A stretch of DNA of 64,000 nucleotides from the NCBI GenBank assembly GCA_041906465.1, contig JAYRJE010000013.1, positions 139,584 through 203,583 of the forward strand. The letters are read 5' to 3'. Positions 34,726 to 44,152 of this stretch are shown here, piece by piece. Every line of letters starts with the position of its first letter. Within the stretch, counting starts at the first letter, position 1. The position numbers and the translations under genes are program-made. The DNA is from Didemnitutus sp041906465 (GTDB lineage: Bacteria; Verrucomicrobiota; Verrucomicrobiia; Opitutales; Opitutaceae). The notes under the pieces were generated by a model that was given only the letters and a program-made list of their open reading frames with translations, did not search any database and was not told the DNA's origin.

Positions 34726-37638
34726 TCAGCGCACGATCAACCGATCGCGCGCGGGCAATGCGGCCACCGCGCGACACCCGTCCGGCACGCGCAACTCGTA
34801 GTGCCAGCTGCCGTCACGGCGCCGCCGACCGGCGACGCGCACCCAGCCCCACGGCGTTGGCACTGCGCCGGACATTTTTCGCAAGTCTCCCGGCGCGGGG
34901 TGAAATCGGATCAGGCGCGAATCCGGCGCGCCCGGCGTCACTCCGAGGATCGCCGTGCTCAAAAAAAACGTCGGCGCCGCCGACCAGCCGTGACAATGGC
35001 TGCGCGTGAGCCGCCCGCTGGTCAGCGACCAGAGTTCCCAGAATGTCGTCGCCCCCTCGCGCAGCATGAAACCCCAGGCATTTCGCATCAGGTCCAGCAT
35101 TGCGCGCTCGTCGGCGTCGCGCGCGAGCAACTCGAGCTGGAAAAAGACGAAGAACGGACTCCCTGCGCGGACGAATCCTTCAGGCGCGCGCGCCACGATG
35201 GCGCGACAACGTCGCGCCCGCGCGCCGGTCGCGACCCTCGCAAGCAACGCCGCGACCTGAGTTTGCTGGCTGCGCACCTGCCCGAGCGCACCGTCGCGTC
35301 GACGGCAATCGGCGAACGCCGCCGTAGTTTTGTCCCACAATTGAGAATTCACCGCCGCGCGCAATCGCGCCGCGTGCTTCTGCCAGCGCGCCGCTTCCGT
35401 CCGACGCCCGAGCCACTCGGCCAGTTCCGCCACCTCTTCGAGTGCGAGCGCGGCGAGACAATTCAGGTGCGTCACCGTGCCGTCCGCCGGTGTTTCCATC
35501 GCCGCCCAATCGAACATGTTCCACGCCGGTATTTGGAAGAGTCCATCCGGGCCGAGGTGCGCCTCGATGCCGCGCACACACTTCGCCACCCAGTGGAACA
35601 ACTCCTCGGCGCCGGCGCGATCGCCGGTCCACCACAAGTATTCGCGGCACGAGCGCAGCCAGAGAAAACTCCACGCCGGCAACAGATTCTCCCAGCTGCT
35701 GGGCACGTGACTCGGCACGAGCGGCAGTCGCTCCAGCCCTCGGCCCGCTTGGAGCAGACAATGCCGCCAGAGCCGTGCGTCACCATTCACGACCCAGTCG
35801 ACCAGCGCCTCGTTGCGCGCATCGCCGACCCAGTGCGTCTGCTCGTAAGTCGGACAATCCGTGTAGGTGTCCTCGGCGCAGCAGCGCAGCGTGTGCGCGC
35901 CGACGCGCCAGATGCGGTTCAGCAACGGCTCGGAACACACAAAGCGACCACGTCCACTCAGCGGATACGTGCTGATCTCGACGTCCAACCGCCGCAGCCG
36001 CGCGACACTTCCGCGCAGACCGCGCACCACCAGCCACCCATAGCGAAAGCCGCGACGCTGCAAGCTGCGGAATTGCTGCCGTCCGCCGCGCGACGTGTAG
36101 CGCAGCGTGTTGTTCATGCCGGTGGCGAGATTGTGCCGCCCGTCGGGCTGGATGAATTCGAAGCCGTGCCAATCGATCTGCACGCCGGCCGGCGCCTCGA
36201 TCTCGAAACCGAACCGCCCGACCACCATGCGACCGAAATCGAACAGCAGCCGCACATCGCGGCCCGGGGCGGGCGGGGCGACTTTCCAACCGCGCTCCGT
36301 CGGTGCGGAACGAGACGCACACGTGCGCGCCGCGACCAACTCGTCGCCGCACCACTGCGCAAACACGTCCGTCGTGAGCGCCTCCGCCGCAGTCAGCGGC
36401 TGCACCCATTTCGCGTCCTGCCACGCATCCCACTGCTCTGCTGTTGCGTCCGCACAACGCCGCGCCTGCATCCGCGTCGCGCCCACCGGAAAACGTTCCG
36501 CTTGCACCACGCGCGGGAAATCGACCTGCGCACGCATCGCGGCCGTTTGTGGCGCGCTGAGCGGAAACGGTCCGGCGAACGCCCACGCCGCCCCGCCCTG
36601 CTCCGCGCGATACGCCCAGCGCAGGCGCTCCTTCGCGCGCACGCTCAGCACGAACACCGGCAAATGCACGCCGCCCGCGGGCAAATCGGCGGCGAGCGCA
36701 TCGCGATAACCGGGATAAGGAAACACCACGCGGTTCCAGCCGCGCTTCAACTCGACCGGCTGCGCAATCACATCGCGATCAGCTGGCAGCTCGATCGCGG
36801 GATAACGCCGCGAGCCCACGAGAAACGGCCCCGCGTGGTGATGCGGGCGAATGAACTCCACCGTCTGATCGACGCGCGTATGCACACTCGTGATGACGAA
36901 TCCGCGCACGAAGCAGAAGTTCGACGAGCGATCTTGCGGTGCGAAAAGCGGCTTGAGATCGAGATTCCAGACGTGCGCGGGCGGGCGAACTTCTTCCTCG
37001 GCCAGCAGCGTCCGCGCCACGCGCCTCTCGCCCGCCAAGTGCGGAATGTCGCGCGCTTCCACGTGCCGCGCGGCCGCCGGCGCATGCACCGCGCGGCGCC
37101 AGCGCGTCTCGTCGAAGTCCGGTTCGCGCCAGCTGTCCTCCGCGCGAGCGTCGTGATGTTCCTCGAAACCGAGTTGCACCGAGACGCGTGCCGTATGCGC
37201 GCCCTCCGTCGGAGCGGGCGCGGTTCGCCAGTGTGCGCCGGTCTCGTCGAGGATACGCCCATCACTCGCCCGCAAGCGCGCCGCGAGGCCGGCCGGCGCG
37301 GCGAGGTATTGGAAGTTTCCCGCGCGCCAGTGGTTCACGAGCACCGCGATCGCATTGCGCCCCGGCCGCAGGCGCGGCGTGAGATCGAAGCGGTCGTAGC
37401 TCCAGTGCGTCGGCCAGGCGCGCGCCGGACCCGCGCCGACGAACCCGCCGTTCACCCACAGCCAATAGCGCGCATCAGCCGTGATCTCGATGTGCAGCCC
37501 CGTCGGAGAAGCGATCTCCAGCGTGCGCCGGAAGCGCACGTAGGCGTTCGGTGCCCAGACGGTTTGATCCGTCCAAATCCACGGCGCAGTCCACTCCGCC
37601 GTCGCGCCGTCGCCGCGCGAACGCCTCTCGCTGCTCAC
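34726..37638 (-). CDS. GH78-like alpha-L-rhamnosidase
   Basis: A 970-residue GH78-type enzyme with no signal peptide. N-terminal beta-sandwich domains (YVRFRRTLEI, ITADARYWLWVNGGFVGAGP) precede a six-hairpin toroid. The catalytic region has DTYTDCPTYEQTHWVGDARN, which fits the general-acid region of GH78, and a later HLNCLAALALEEVAELAEWL. It should release terminal rhamnose or a similar sugar. A GTG at 37638 has GGAGAG 6 bases upstream, and the symporter's stop is 3 bases before the start, so the genes form an operon. Confidence 0.85.
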   Translation of the reverse strand: MSSERRSRGDGATAEWTAPWIWTDQTVWAPNAYVRFRRTLEIASPTGLHIEITADARYWLWVNGGFVGAGPARAWPTHWSYDRFDLTPRLRPGRNAIAVLVNHWRAGNFQYLAAPAGLAARLRASDGRILDETGAHWRTAPAPTEGAHTARVSVQLGFEEHHDARAEDSWREPDFDETRWRRAVHAPAAARHVEARDIPHLAGERRVARTLLAEEEVRPPAHVWNLDLKPLFAPQDRSSNFCFVRGFVITSVHTRVDQTVEFIRPHHHAGPFLVGSRRYPAIELPADRDVIAQPVELKRGWNRVVFPYPGYRDALAADLPAGGVHLPVFVLSVRAKERLRWAYRAEQGGAAWAFAGPFPLSAPQTAAMRAQVDFPRVVQAERFPVGATRMQARRCADATAEQWDAWQDAKWVQPLTAAEALTTDVFAQWCGDELVAARTCASRSAPTERGWKVAPPAPGRDVRLLFDFGRMVVGRFGFEIEAPAGVQIDWHGFEFIQPDGRHNLATGMNNTLRYTSRGGRQQFRSLQRRGFRYGWLVVRGLRGSVARLRRLDVEISTYPLSGRGRFVCSEPLLNRIWRVGAHTLRCCAEDTYTDCPTYEQTHWVGDARNEALVDWVVNGDARLWRHCLLQAGRGLERLPLVPSHVPSSWENLLPAWSFLWLRSCREYLWWTGDRAGAEELFHWVAKCVRGIEAHLGPDGLFQIPAWNMFDWAAMETPADGTVTHLNCLAALALEEVAELAEWLGRRTEAARWQKHAARLRAAVNSQLWDKTTAAFADCRRRDGALGQVRSQQTQVAALLARVATGARARRCRAIVARAPEGFVRAGSPFFVFFQLELLARDADERAMLDLMRNAWGFMLREGATTFWELWSLTSGRLTRSHCHGWSAAPTFFLSTAILGVTPGAPDSRLIRFHPAPGDLRKMSGAVPTPWGWVRVAGRRRRDGSWHYELRVPDGCRAVAALPARDRLIVR

Positions 37639-37641
37639 CGC

Positions 37642-39570
37642 TCACTCTCCGGCGTTGCGCCGACCCAACACGCGGCCGTCGTCGGCGTGATTCACGGGCT
37701 TTGCGCGAATCTGTCGGAAAAAATCCTTCAGGTCGCGGTAGCCGCCCCACGAAAACCACAGCGTCGTGATTGTCGCCACGACGAGCGGAACGCCGAGACC
37801 GAAGATCCGCCAGAACATCGACCAGCGCTCGATCGGCCACGGGGACAGCCAACACCACAGCGTGCCCACGAGCGCGATCACCGACATGCCCATCGTGAAG
37901 GTGAAAATCGCTCCGACCACCCAGCGGTCACCGCGCGTGTGCTCCGCATCGATACCCAGCACGCGCTCCCAGAACGGCGGTTTCGGCGGCAGCGTGTCGG
38001 TTGTCCTTTCCCGGCGGTGCAGCATCGCCTCGAGATCGAAATCCTCCCGGCCGGTCGCGAGCGAAACGACGACGTAGAGCGCGGTCGCGATGATCGCGAC
38101 CCAGAAGTAGATTTCGATGCCATTGAGCGGAAACGCGTCGCCGTAGAATTGCCGGAGCAAGATGCCGGCCGTCGACAGCACCATGCCCGCGACGACCGCG
38201 GCCCACGCGCCCGCCGCCGTGCCCTTGCGCCAATACAGACCGCCGATGATCGCGGCGCCGGCGCCGCCGACGTAGATGCCCGTCGTGAGTTGGAACCACA
38301 TCACGACATACTCCGTCTGCTTGAACAGGCTGCCGAAGATGAACGCGAAGCCCGCCACGCCCACGACGGCCCAGCGCAATACGCGCACGTGTTGCTGCGG
38401 TGAAAACGGCTGCTTGCGCAATGGAACGAGCACGTCCTGCACGAAAATGCTGCTCCATGAATGCAGGTGCGTGGAGTCGCCGCCGAAAATGCCCATCACC
38501 ATCGCCGCGCAGAAAAGCCCCAGGATACCGACCGGCAGGAACTCCGCGATCGCGACCGGCACCTCCATTTGCTGGCGCACCTGCGGATTGTCGATCTGTT
38601 GCAAGCTCGCCGCCATCGCGCCGGCGCGGCCGGCGAAGTCCGGATGCGTCATCCAGGTGAGCGCGCAAACGGCGAGCACCGAGATGACGGCGTATTTCGC
38701 GATCTCCGGCATGCGCGCGAGGAGGATGCCCATCTTCGCCTCATGCGGCGTGCGTGCCGCGGCGTTGTAGGAGCTGGAATTCTGCAGCGCCATCGTGCCG
38801 TAGACGCCGAAGAACGTGCTCATGAGAATGAACCAGACGTTGAAATCCTTCAACCCGCCCGAATCCATCGGGTTGAGCAGCGACTGACCCGGCGGCGCGG
38901 CGGTGAGCGTCTCGACGATCTGGCGCCACTCGAATTGCTGTGCGAGGACGATCATCAGGATCACGAACGTCGCCTGCGCGAAAATGCCTTCGAGGCAATT
39001 CGTCACCATCACGGTGATGACGCCGCCGGAGAGCGTGATCAGCACGCTCAAGGTCAGCAGCAGTCCCATCATCGCAACGTTCGTCGGCAGCGCGAAACCG
39101 CCGATGTGCAGATTCACGGGCAAACCCAGCAGGTGCACCATGAGCCGCGCGCCGACGGCCGGAATGATGCCGAAATTCAGGATGCCCGCCACGAATGCGA
39201 GCATGCCGGTGAACACGCGGAAGCTCCGCCCGTAGCGGAGCTCGAAGAACTGCGCGAGCGTCATGGCGCGCGTCTCGCGAAACCGATAATAGACAAAGCC
39301 GAGCATCGCGATGATCAGTCCAACCGGCCAGTTGGCCCAGCTCCACCACAGCGTGGTGAAACCCGAGTGCCGGTGCACCTCGAAGAGCGCGACGAATACC
39401 ACCGCGCCCGCCTGCAACTCGCCGCGCGCGACGCCGAGCAGGTAACGCCCCGCCAAGCGCTCGCCCGCCATGTAGGCGGCCACGCTGCGCATGCAGCGCT
39501 GGGTGTAGATGGCCACCGAGATGATCGCGGCCAGCGGCAGCAGCATCACCAACCAGTCGAGAAGATGCAC
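37642..39570 (-). CDS. sodium:solute symporter (SSS family)
   Basis: A 642-residue transporter with about 14 membrane helices. It carries the SSS pattern GFVYYRFRETRAMTLAQFFE, RSFRVFTGMLAFVAGILNFG and FCAAMVMGIFGGDSTHLHSW. Its position directly before the GH78 gene suggests uptake of a monosaccharide or short oligosaccharide with sodium. The GTG at 39570 is chosen; no purine-rich site precedes it. It is the first gene after the TonB receptor's terminator. Confidence 0.87.
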   Translation of the reverse strand: MHLLDWLVMLLPLAAIISVAIYTQRCMRSVAAYMAGERLAGRYLLGVARGELQAGAVVFVALFEVHRHSGFTTLWWSWANWPVGLIIAMLGFVYYRFRETRAMTLAQFFELRYGRSFRVFTGMLAFVAGILNFGIIPAVGARLMVHLLGLPVNLHIGGFALPTNVAMMGLLLTLSVLITLSGGVITVMVTNCLEGIFAQATFVILMIVLAQQFEWRQIVETLTAAPPGQSLLNPMDSGGLKDFNVWFILMSTFFGVYGTMALQNSSSYNAAARTPHEAKMGILLARMPEIAKYAVISVLAVCALTWMTHPDFAGRAGAMAASLQQIDNPQVRQQMEVPVAIAEFLPVGILGLFCAAMVMGIFGGDSTHLHSWSSIFVQDVLVPLRKQPFSPQQHVRVLRWAVVGVAGFAFIFGSLFKQTEYVVMWFQLTTGIYVGGAGAAIIGGLYWRKGTAAGAWAAVVAGMVLSTAGILLRQFYGDAFPLNGIEIYFWVAIIATALYVVVSLATGREDFDLEAMLHRRERTTDTLPPKPPFWERVLGIDAEHTRGDRWVVGAIFTFTMGMSVIALVGTLWCWLSPWPIERWSMFWRIFGLGVPLVVATITTLWFSWGGYRDLKDFFRQIRAKPVNHADDGRVLGRRNAGE

Positions 39571-39600
39571 AACGAAAGGAGGACGAGGAAGAGAGAGATA

Positions 39601-39628
39601 ACCGGGCGGCCCGCACAGGCCGCCCGGT
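39601..39628 (-). terminator. strong hairpin terminator after TonB receptor
   Basis: A perfect 11-bp GC-rich stem (ACCGGGCGGCC/GGCCGCCCGGT) with a 6-base loop begins 17 bases after the receptor stop and lies just before the symporter start. There is no long T-run. It probably ends or attenuates the receptor transcript before the transport and enzyme genes. Confidence 0.7.
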
Positions 39629-39645
39629 CAAGGTTTCACCCGGAA

Positions 39646-41934
39646 TCAGAAGCGCCGCCGAGCAGAAAACACGAAGCCACGCGGCGTGCCGCGAAGCCAG
39701 CCTGCCTCGTTGCCGGTGGCATAGTAGTCGCGATCGAAGACGTTGCGGATGTTGAGCGAAACATCCCAAAGCTTGCCGGCGGAGTAGAAGAGCATCGCGT
39801 CCACCACCGTGGCGTCAGGCAGGGAGGCGAAGCGGCGCGTGGTGAGCGAGGCCGGCGTCCAGACTTTGCGGTTCGCGGCGTAGTTTACGCCGAGGCCGAA
39901 GCCGAGGCCTTTCCACTCGCCGTCGGTGATCGTGTAGCGAGCGAGCGCGTTGGCGCGGTGACGCGCGAGACCCTGCAGCGGCAGGCCGATCTGATTGGCG
40001 TCGGTCGAGGAGGACGTCTTGCCGCTGGTGTAGGCGTAGCTGCCCATCATTTGGAAGTTTCGCGAGAACACCGCGATCGAGGAGGCTTCGAAGCCCTTGG
40101 ATTCCTGCTCGCCGATCTGGCGCAGGAAACCGGCGCGAGCCGGGTCGGACTCGACAATGTTGCCGCGCTTCAGCTTGAACACCGAGAGGTTCGCCGCGAG
40201 GCGTCCGTCGAGGGCGGCGGCCTTCAGGCCGACTTCGTATTGCTCGCCGGTTTCGGGCTTCAGAATCGAGCCGTCGGGATTCGAGTTGGTGACGATGATG
40301 TAGGCCTCACTGTAGCCGGCGTAGAGCGCGACGTCCTTGTTGAGGTTATAGACGAGGCCGCCACGCGGCATGTAGTTGGGCTTCGCGTAGAATTTGTTGC
40401 GGCCGAGATCGAGATCGGTGACCGGCTGCTGTGGCGGCAGCGGCCATTTGATCTGGGTGGCGGAGATCTGCTGGAAGTCGTCGTAGCGCAACGCGAGGTT
40501 CACGCCGACCTTGCCGTCGAGGAACTTCATCGAGTCGCTCACGTAGCCGGCCCAATACCAAGTCTCGGTGCGGCGGTGGCCGTAGCGGAGGTTGTTGAAC
40601 ACCTTGTCGCCGTATTGGGCGGAGAGCGCGCCGTAAGAGAGATTCGCAAGATCGATGCTGGAAAGCAGACCGTTGTAGAGCGTGAGGTCGTCGACATCCT
40701 GCGTGACTTCGAGGCCGGTCGTGAAGGTGTGCTCGACCGGACCGGTCTCGAATTTACCGACGAGGTCCAGTTGGTTGAAGTAGTTGCCGACGAGACGATC
40801 GGTGTATTGCGGACTGCGAACGAGCCAGTTGGCGGAGACGCCCGCCGGCACGCCGCCGAGGAGCGGAGTGCCGTCCGGCGCGACGATCACCGTGGCGGCC
40901 GTGCCGCCCGTGGCGAAGCCGAAGGTCATGCCGCCTTTGTCTTCCTTGTGCCGCGTGAGCTGGAGCGCATTGCGCAGCACCCACTGGCGGCCGAGATTCT
41001 GCGTGACCTCGAGATTGAAGGCGCGGCGCGTGGATTTTTCCTCCGAGAGATCCTCACCCGGATTGAACTTCTGCGGGAGCTTGACGAGCGAGTCGGTGTA
41101 GGGATTCCAGAAATCCGCGTTGTATTCCGCGTGCGTGATCTGGCGTCCGTATTCGAGCGTGGCGCGCACGGTGGTGTTGCGTGTCGGGCGCCACTCGATC
41201 GTCGGACGGATGTATTTGCGCTCCAGCGTAACGAAGTCCTGGAAATCATGCGCATCGATCCAGTTGGTGATCACGCGATACGCAGCGTGCTCGCCGAGCT
41301 TCCGGCCGAAGTCGAGTGAGGCTTGGTAGTAGTCGTTGTTGCGCACCTGCACGAAGACCTCGGTGATCGGCTTGCTGAAGTCGGGCTTTTTCGAGATGCG
41401 GTTGATGATGCCGCCGAGACCGAAGGTGTTGCCGTAGAGAATGCCCGCCGGTCCTTTGAGGATTTCCACGCGTTCGACGTGCATCTGCTCGGAAGGCACG
41501 CCCTGCGGCTCGCGGAAGCCGTCGAGCAGCGGCACGAGGATGTTGAAGCCGCGCACTTGAATGTCTTCCGTCTTGTTGTCGGAGGTGGTGACGCCCGGCG
41601 CGTAACGCAGGAGCTCCTGCACCGTGTTGGCGCCGAGGTCGCGGATGAGCTCCTGATTGACGATCGAGATGGTGGCCGGGATCTCCTGCAACGATTGGTT
41701 GAGCTTCGTGCCGGAGCTGGCGTTGGTAGACATGTAGCCGCGGTCCTTGTCGGTCGTGACGACGAACTGCGGCAACGTGATCACTTCGCTGTCCTTCTCC
41801 TTGGCGGGCGCGGAGCTGGCGGCTTGTGCGCGGGCCAATGCGGGCAAGAGCAAGGCGCCGAGCGTCACGGCACAGGCGAGCGCCTGGCCTCGACGACGAA
41901 ACATAAAGAGTGCGGGGGCAAACGGGGTTTGCAT
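39646..41934 (-). CDS. TonB-dependent outer-membrane receptor
   Basis: A 762-residue receptor. The signal region includes RGQALACAVTLGALLLPALA, and the mature N-terminus has EVITLPQFVVTTDKDRGYMS. A plug domain is clear (SLQEIPATISIVNQELIRDL, VERVEILKGPAGILYGNTFG), then a beta-barrel ending in aromatic residue Phe (SARRRF). The layout is of the siderophore-receptor type, but the sugar-enzyme context suggests oligosaccharide import. No SusD-like partner is present, so it differs from Bacteroidetes systems. ATG 41934 or 41904 may be used. Confidence 0.86.
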   Translation of the reverse strand: MQTPFAPALFMFRRRGQALACAVTLGALLLPALARAQAASSAPAKEKDSEVITLPQFVVTTDKDRGYMSTNASSGTKLNQSLQEIPATISIVNQELIRDLGANTVQELLRYAPGVTTSDNKTEDIQVRGFNILVPLLDGFREPQGVPSEQMHVERVEILKGPAGILYGNTFGLGGIINRISKKPDFSKPITEVFVQVRNNDYYQASLDFGRKLGEHAAYRVITNWIDAHDFQDFVTLERKYIRPTIEWRPTRNTTVRATLEYGRQITHAEYNADFWNPYTDSLVKLPQKFNPGEDLSEEKSTRRAFNLEVTQNLGRQWVLRNALQLTRHKEDKGGMTFGFATGGTAATVIVAPDGTPLLGGVPAGVSANWLVRSPQYTDRLVGNYFNQLDLVGKFETGPVEHTFTTGLEVTQDVDDLTLYNGLLSSIDLANLSYGALSAQYGDKVFNNLRYGHRRTETWYWAGYVSDSMKFLDGKVGVNLALRYDDFQQISATQIKWPLPPQQPVTDLDLGRNKFYAKPNYMPRGGLVYNLNKDVALYAGYSEAYIIVTNSNPDGSILKPETGEQYEVGLKAAALDGRLAANLSVFKLKRGNIVESDPARAGFLRQIGEQESKGFEASSIAVFSRNFQMMGSYAYTSGKTSSSTDANQIGLPLQGLARHRANALARYTITDGEWKGLGFGLGVNYAANRKVWTPASLTTRRFASLPDATVVDAMLFYSAGKLWDVSLNIRNVFDRDYYATGNEAGWLRGTPRGFVFSARRRF

Positions 41935-42184
41935 GGGCTGGTTTGGGATCGGGGTTGGTGCCGCCCCGGCGCGGATGCGTGCGGGGCTGGGCACTTGCTC
42001 TGCGCCGGCGACCAACCCGCAGCAAGAACCGCCACGGTGAATCCTTCACTCGCTCGCAGGCAATCCCGCGGTGGCGATTCGGGGTGGAAATTCCACCGCA
42101 GAATGCCGAATTTGAAATGCGCTTCCGATTGCCGGCGCGGCGCCCTCCGCTACGGCTGCGCCTCGCACCTGCCCCTTTCTCCCC

Positions 42185-44110
42185 ATGATGCTCGTCGCCG
42201 TTCTCTCTCTCAGCGGTCTATTCCAGAACCACATGGTTCTGCAACGCGACCGCGCCAACCCGATCTGGGGCGCGGACCGTCCGCGCCAGACCATCACGCT
42301 CACCGTCGAAGGCGCGCCCCAAGCGATCACCGCATCGACGATCGCCGATGCGACCGGACGCTGGACGCTCCACTGCCCCGCCCTGCCGGCGGGCGGTCCG
42401 TATCGATTGCGCATCGTCGGCTCGAGCGAGCGCGTGCTCGAGGACGTGCTGGTCGGCGACGTGTGGCTCGCCTCCGGACAATCGAACATGCAATTCCCCG
42501 TCGGTGGCGCGCTCGACGCCGCCCAGGAAGTGCGCGACGCGCAATTCCCCGCCATCCGCATCGCCAAAGTCCCGCAACGCACCGCCACGGCGCCCGCGGC
42601 GGACGTGCAAGTCGAGTGGCGCCTCGCCACGCCGAGGGACGCCGCCGAGTTCACCGCCGTTGGCTACTTTTTCGCGCGCGAGATTCACCGCTCGCAAGGC
42701 GTGCCGATCGGCGTGATCGATGCCTCGTGGGGCGGCACGCGCGTCGAAGCGTGGGCGAGCCCCGAGGGCTTGCGCGCAGTCTGGCCCGGCGTCGAAGCGG
42801 AGCTGAGCCGCCTCGCCGCCACCGCGTCGGAGGTGCCGAAAATCCAAGCGGACTACCAACGCGCCACGCAGCAGTGGATCAGCACTGCGTTTCCGCCGGA
42901 CACCGAAAACCTCGGCTTTACTCGCGGCTGGGCCGCGCTGGAGTGCGACGATCGCGCTTGGGCTAAGATCGCTCTCCCGGCGACCGTGCAAAGCGCCGGC
43001 CACGCCGACAACGGCATCTTCTGGTTTCGCCGCGCAATCGACCTGCCGGCGTCCGCCGCGGGGCGCGATCTCGTGCTCGAACTCGGCGCGATCGACGACC
43101 GCGATCACACCTATTTCAACGGCGAGCTCGTTGGGCGCACGGACATCGACACGCCGAACTGCCACGAAGTGCTTCGCCGCTACACCGTGCCGGGCCGCCT
43201 CGTTCGCGCGGGACGCAATGTCGTCGCGGTGCGCGTCTTCGACCACTACGGACTCGGCGGCTTCATGGGTCCGACCCGCGCGCTGGTCGCCCGCAGCGGC
43301 GAACACACGCAACCGCTCGACGGCGACTGGCGCTGGCAAATCGAGCGCACGATCCCGAAAGTCCCCGACAGCGTCTTCGCCACGCAGCCCCCGCCGCCAC
43401 CGGAGATCAATTTCCCAAACCAGCCCGCCGCGCTCTTCCACGGCATGATCGCACCGCTGATTCCCTTCGGACTGCGCGGATTCATTTGGTATCAGGGCGA
43501 GTCCAATGTCGGCCAACATGACAGCTACCACCTGCGCTTCACCGCGCTGATCCGCGATTGGCGCGGGCGCTGGGTTCAAGGCCAGCTGCCGTTCTATTTC
43601 GTGCAGATTGCCAATTTCGAGCAAAACGGCCTCTGGGCCCACTTGCGCGAAGCGCAGACGCGCACCCTGGCAGAACCCGAGACCGGCATGGCCGTCACGA
43701 TAGATATCGGCGATCCTCGCGACATCCATCCGCGTAACAAGCAGGACGTGGGACGCCGCCTCGCGTTGCTCGCACGCGCCCGGGCCTATCGCGAACCGGG
43801 CGTCATCGCGACCGGTCCGACGTTGGCGCGCGTCGAAATCGACGGCGCGAGCGCTCGCGTTCACTGGAACTCGGCGCACGGACTGCACACGCACGACGGC
43901 GAGCCGGCAGTGCTCGGCTTCGAACTCGCCGGCGCCGACGGAAAGTTTCATCGCGCCACCGCCCGCATCAGCGGCGAGACGGTAATCGTGACCAGCCCCG
44001 CGGTGCCGGCGCCACAGCACGTGCGCTACGCTTGGGCCGACAGTCCGGCGACCAACTTGGCGAACGGCGCCGGTCTGCCCGCCGCGCCGTTCCGCACCGA
44101 CGCTTATTGA
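42185..44110 (+). CDS. sialate O-acetylesterase family protein
   Basis: A 641-residue SGNH-type esterase. It starts with a weak N-terminal hydrophobic segment (MLVAVLSLSGLF), then FQNHMVLQRDRANPIWG, the family start. Nucleophile Ser lies in WLASGQSNMQFPVGG; other blocks are GVIDASWGGTRVEAW, GFIWYQGESN and DIHPRNK with the catalytic Asp and His. A carbohydrate-binding-like insertion lies in the middle. It removes O-acetyl groups from sugars so that the glycosidases can act. It is divergent from the TonB receptor; the 250-base gap between them must hold both promoters. Confidence 0.88.
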   Translation: MMLVAVLSLSGLFQNHMVLQRDRANPIWGADRPRQTITLTVEGAPQAITASTIADATGRWTLHCPALPAGGPYRLRIVGSSERVLEDVLVGDVWLASGQSNMQFPVGGALDAAQEVRDAQFPAIRIAKVPQRTATAPAADVQVEWRLATPRDAAEFTAVGYFFAREIHRSQGVPIGVIDASWGGTRVEAWASPEGLRAVWPGVEAELSRLAATASEVPKIQADYQRATQQWISTAFPPDTENLGFTRGWAALECDDRAWAKIALPATVQSAGHADNGIFWFRRAIDLPASAAGRDLVLELGAIDDRDHTYFNGELVGRTDIDTPNCHEVLRRYTVPGRLVRAGRNVVAVRVFDHYGLGGFMGPTRALVARSGEHTQPLDGDWRWQIERTIPKVPDSVFATQPPPPPEINFPNQPAALFHGMIAPLIPFGLRGFIWYQGESNVGQHDSYHLRFTALIRDWRGRWVQGQLPFYFVQIANFEQNGLWAHLREAQTRTLAEPETGMAVTIDIGDPRDIHPRNKQDVGRRLALLARARAYREPGVIATGPTLARVEIDGASARVHWNSAHGLHTHDGEPAVLGFELAGADGKFHRATARISGETVIVTSPAVPAPQHVRYAWADSPATNLANGAGLPAAPFRTDAY

Positions 44111-44122
44111 AGTTTCCGACGC

Positions 44123-44152
44123 GAGCGCGGCGGCAAGCGATGCCGCCCGCTC
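44123..44152. terminator. hairpin between convergent genes
   Basis: A 12-bp stem (GAGCG-GGCGGCA pairing with TGCCGCC-CGCTC) with one bulged C and an AGCGA loop lies between the acetylesterase stop and the stop of esterase 1, overlapping the latter by 2 bases. It could terminate both transcripts. Confidence 0.55.

Noticed and set aside
34678..38403. 1241-codon plus-strand open frame
   Set aside because: It lies opposite the GH78 and symporter genes, is very rich in Arg and His, and has no recognisable domain. It is a shadow in GC-rich DNA.
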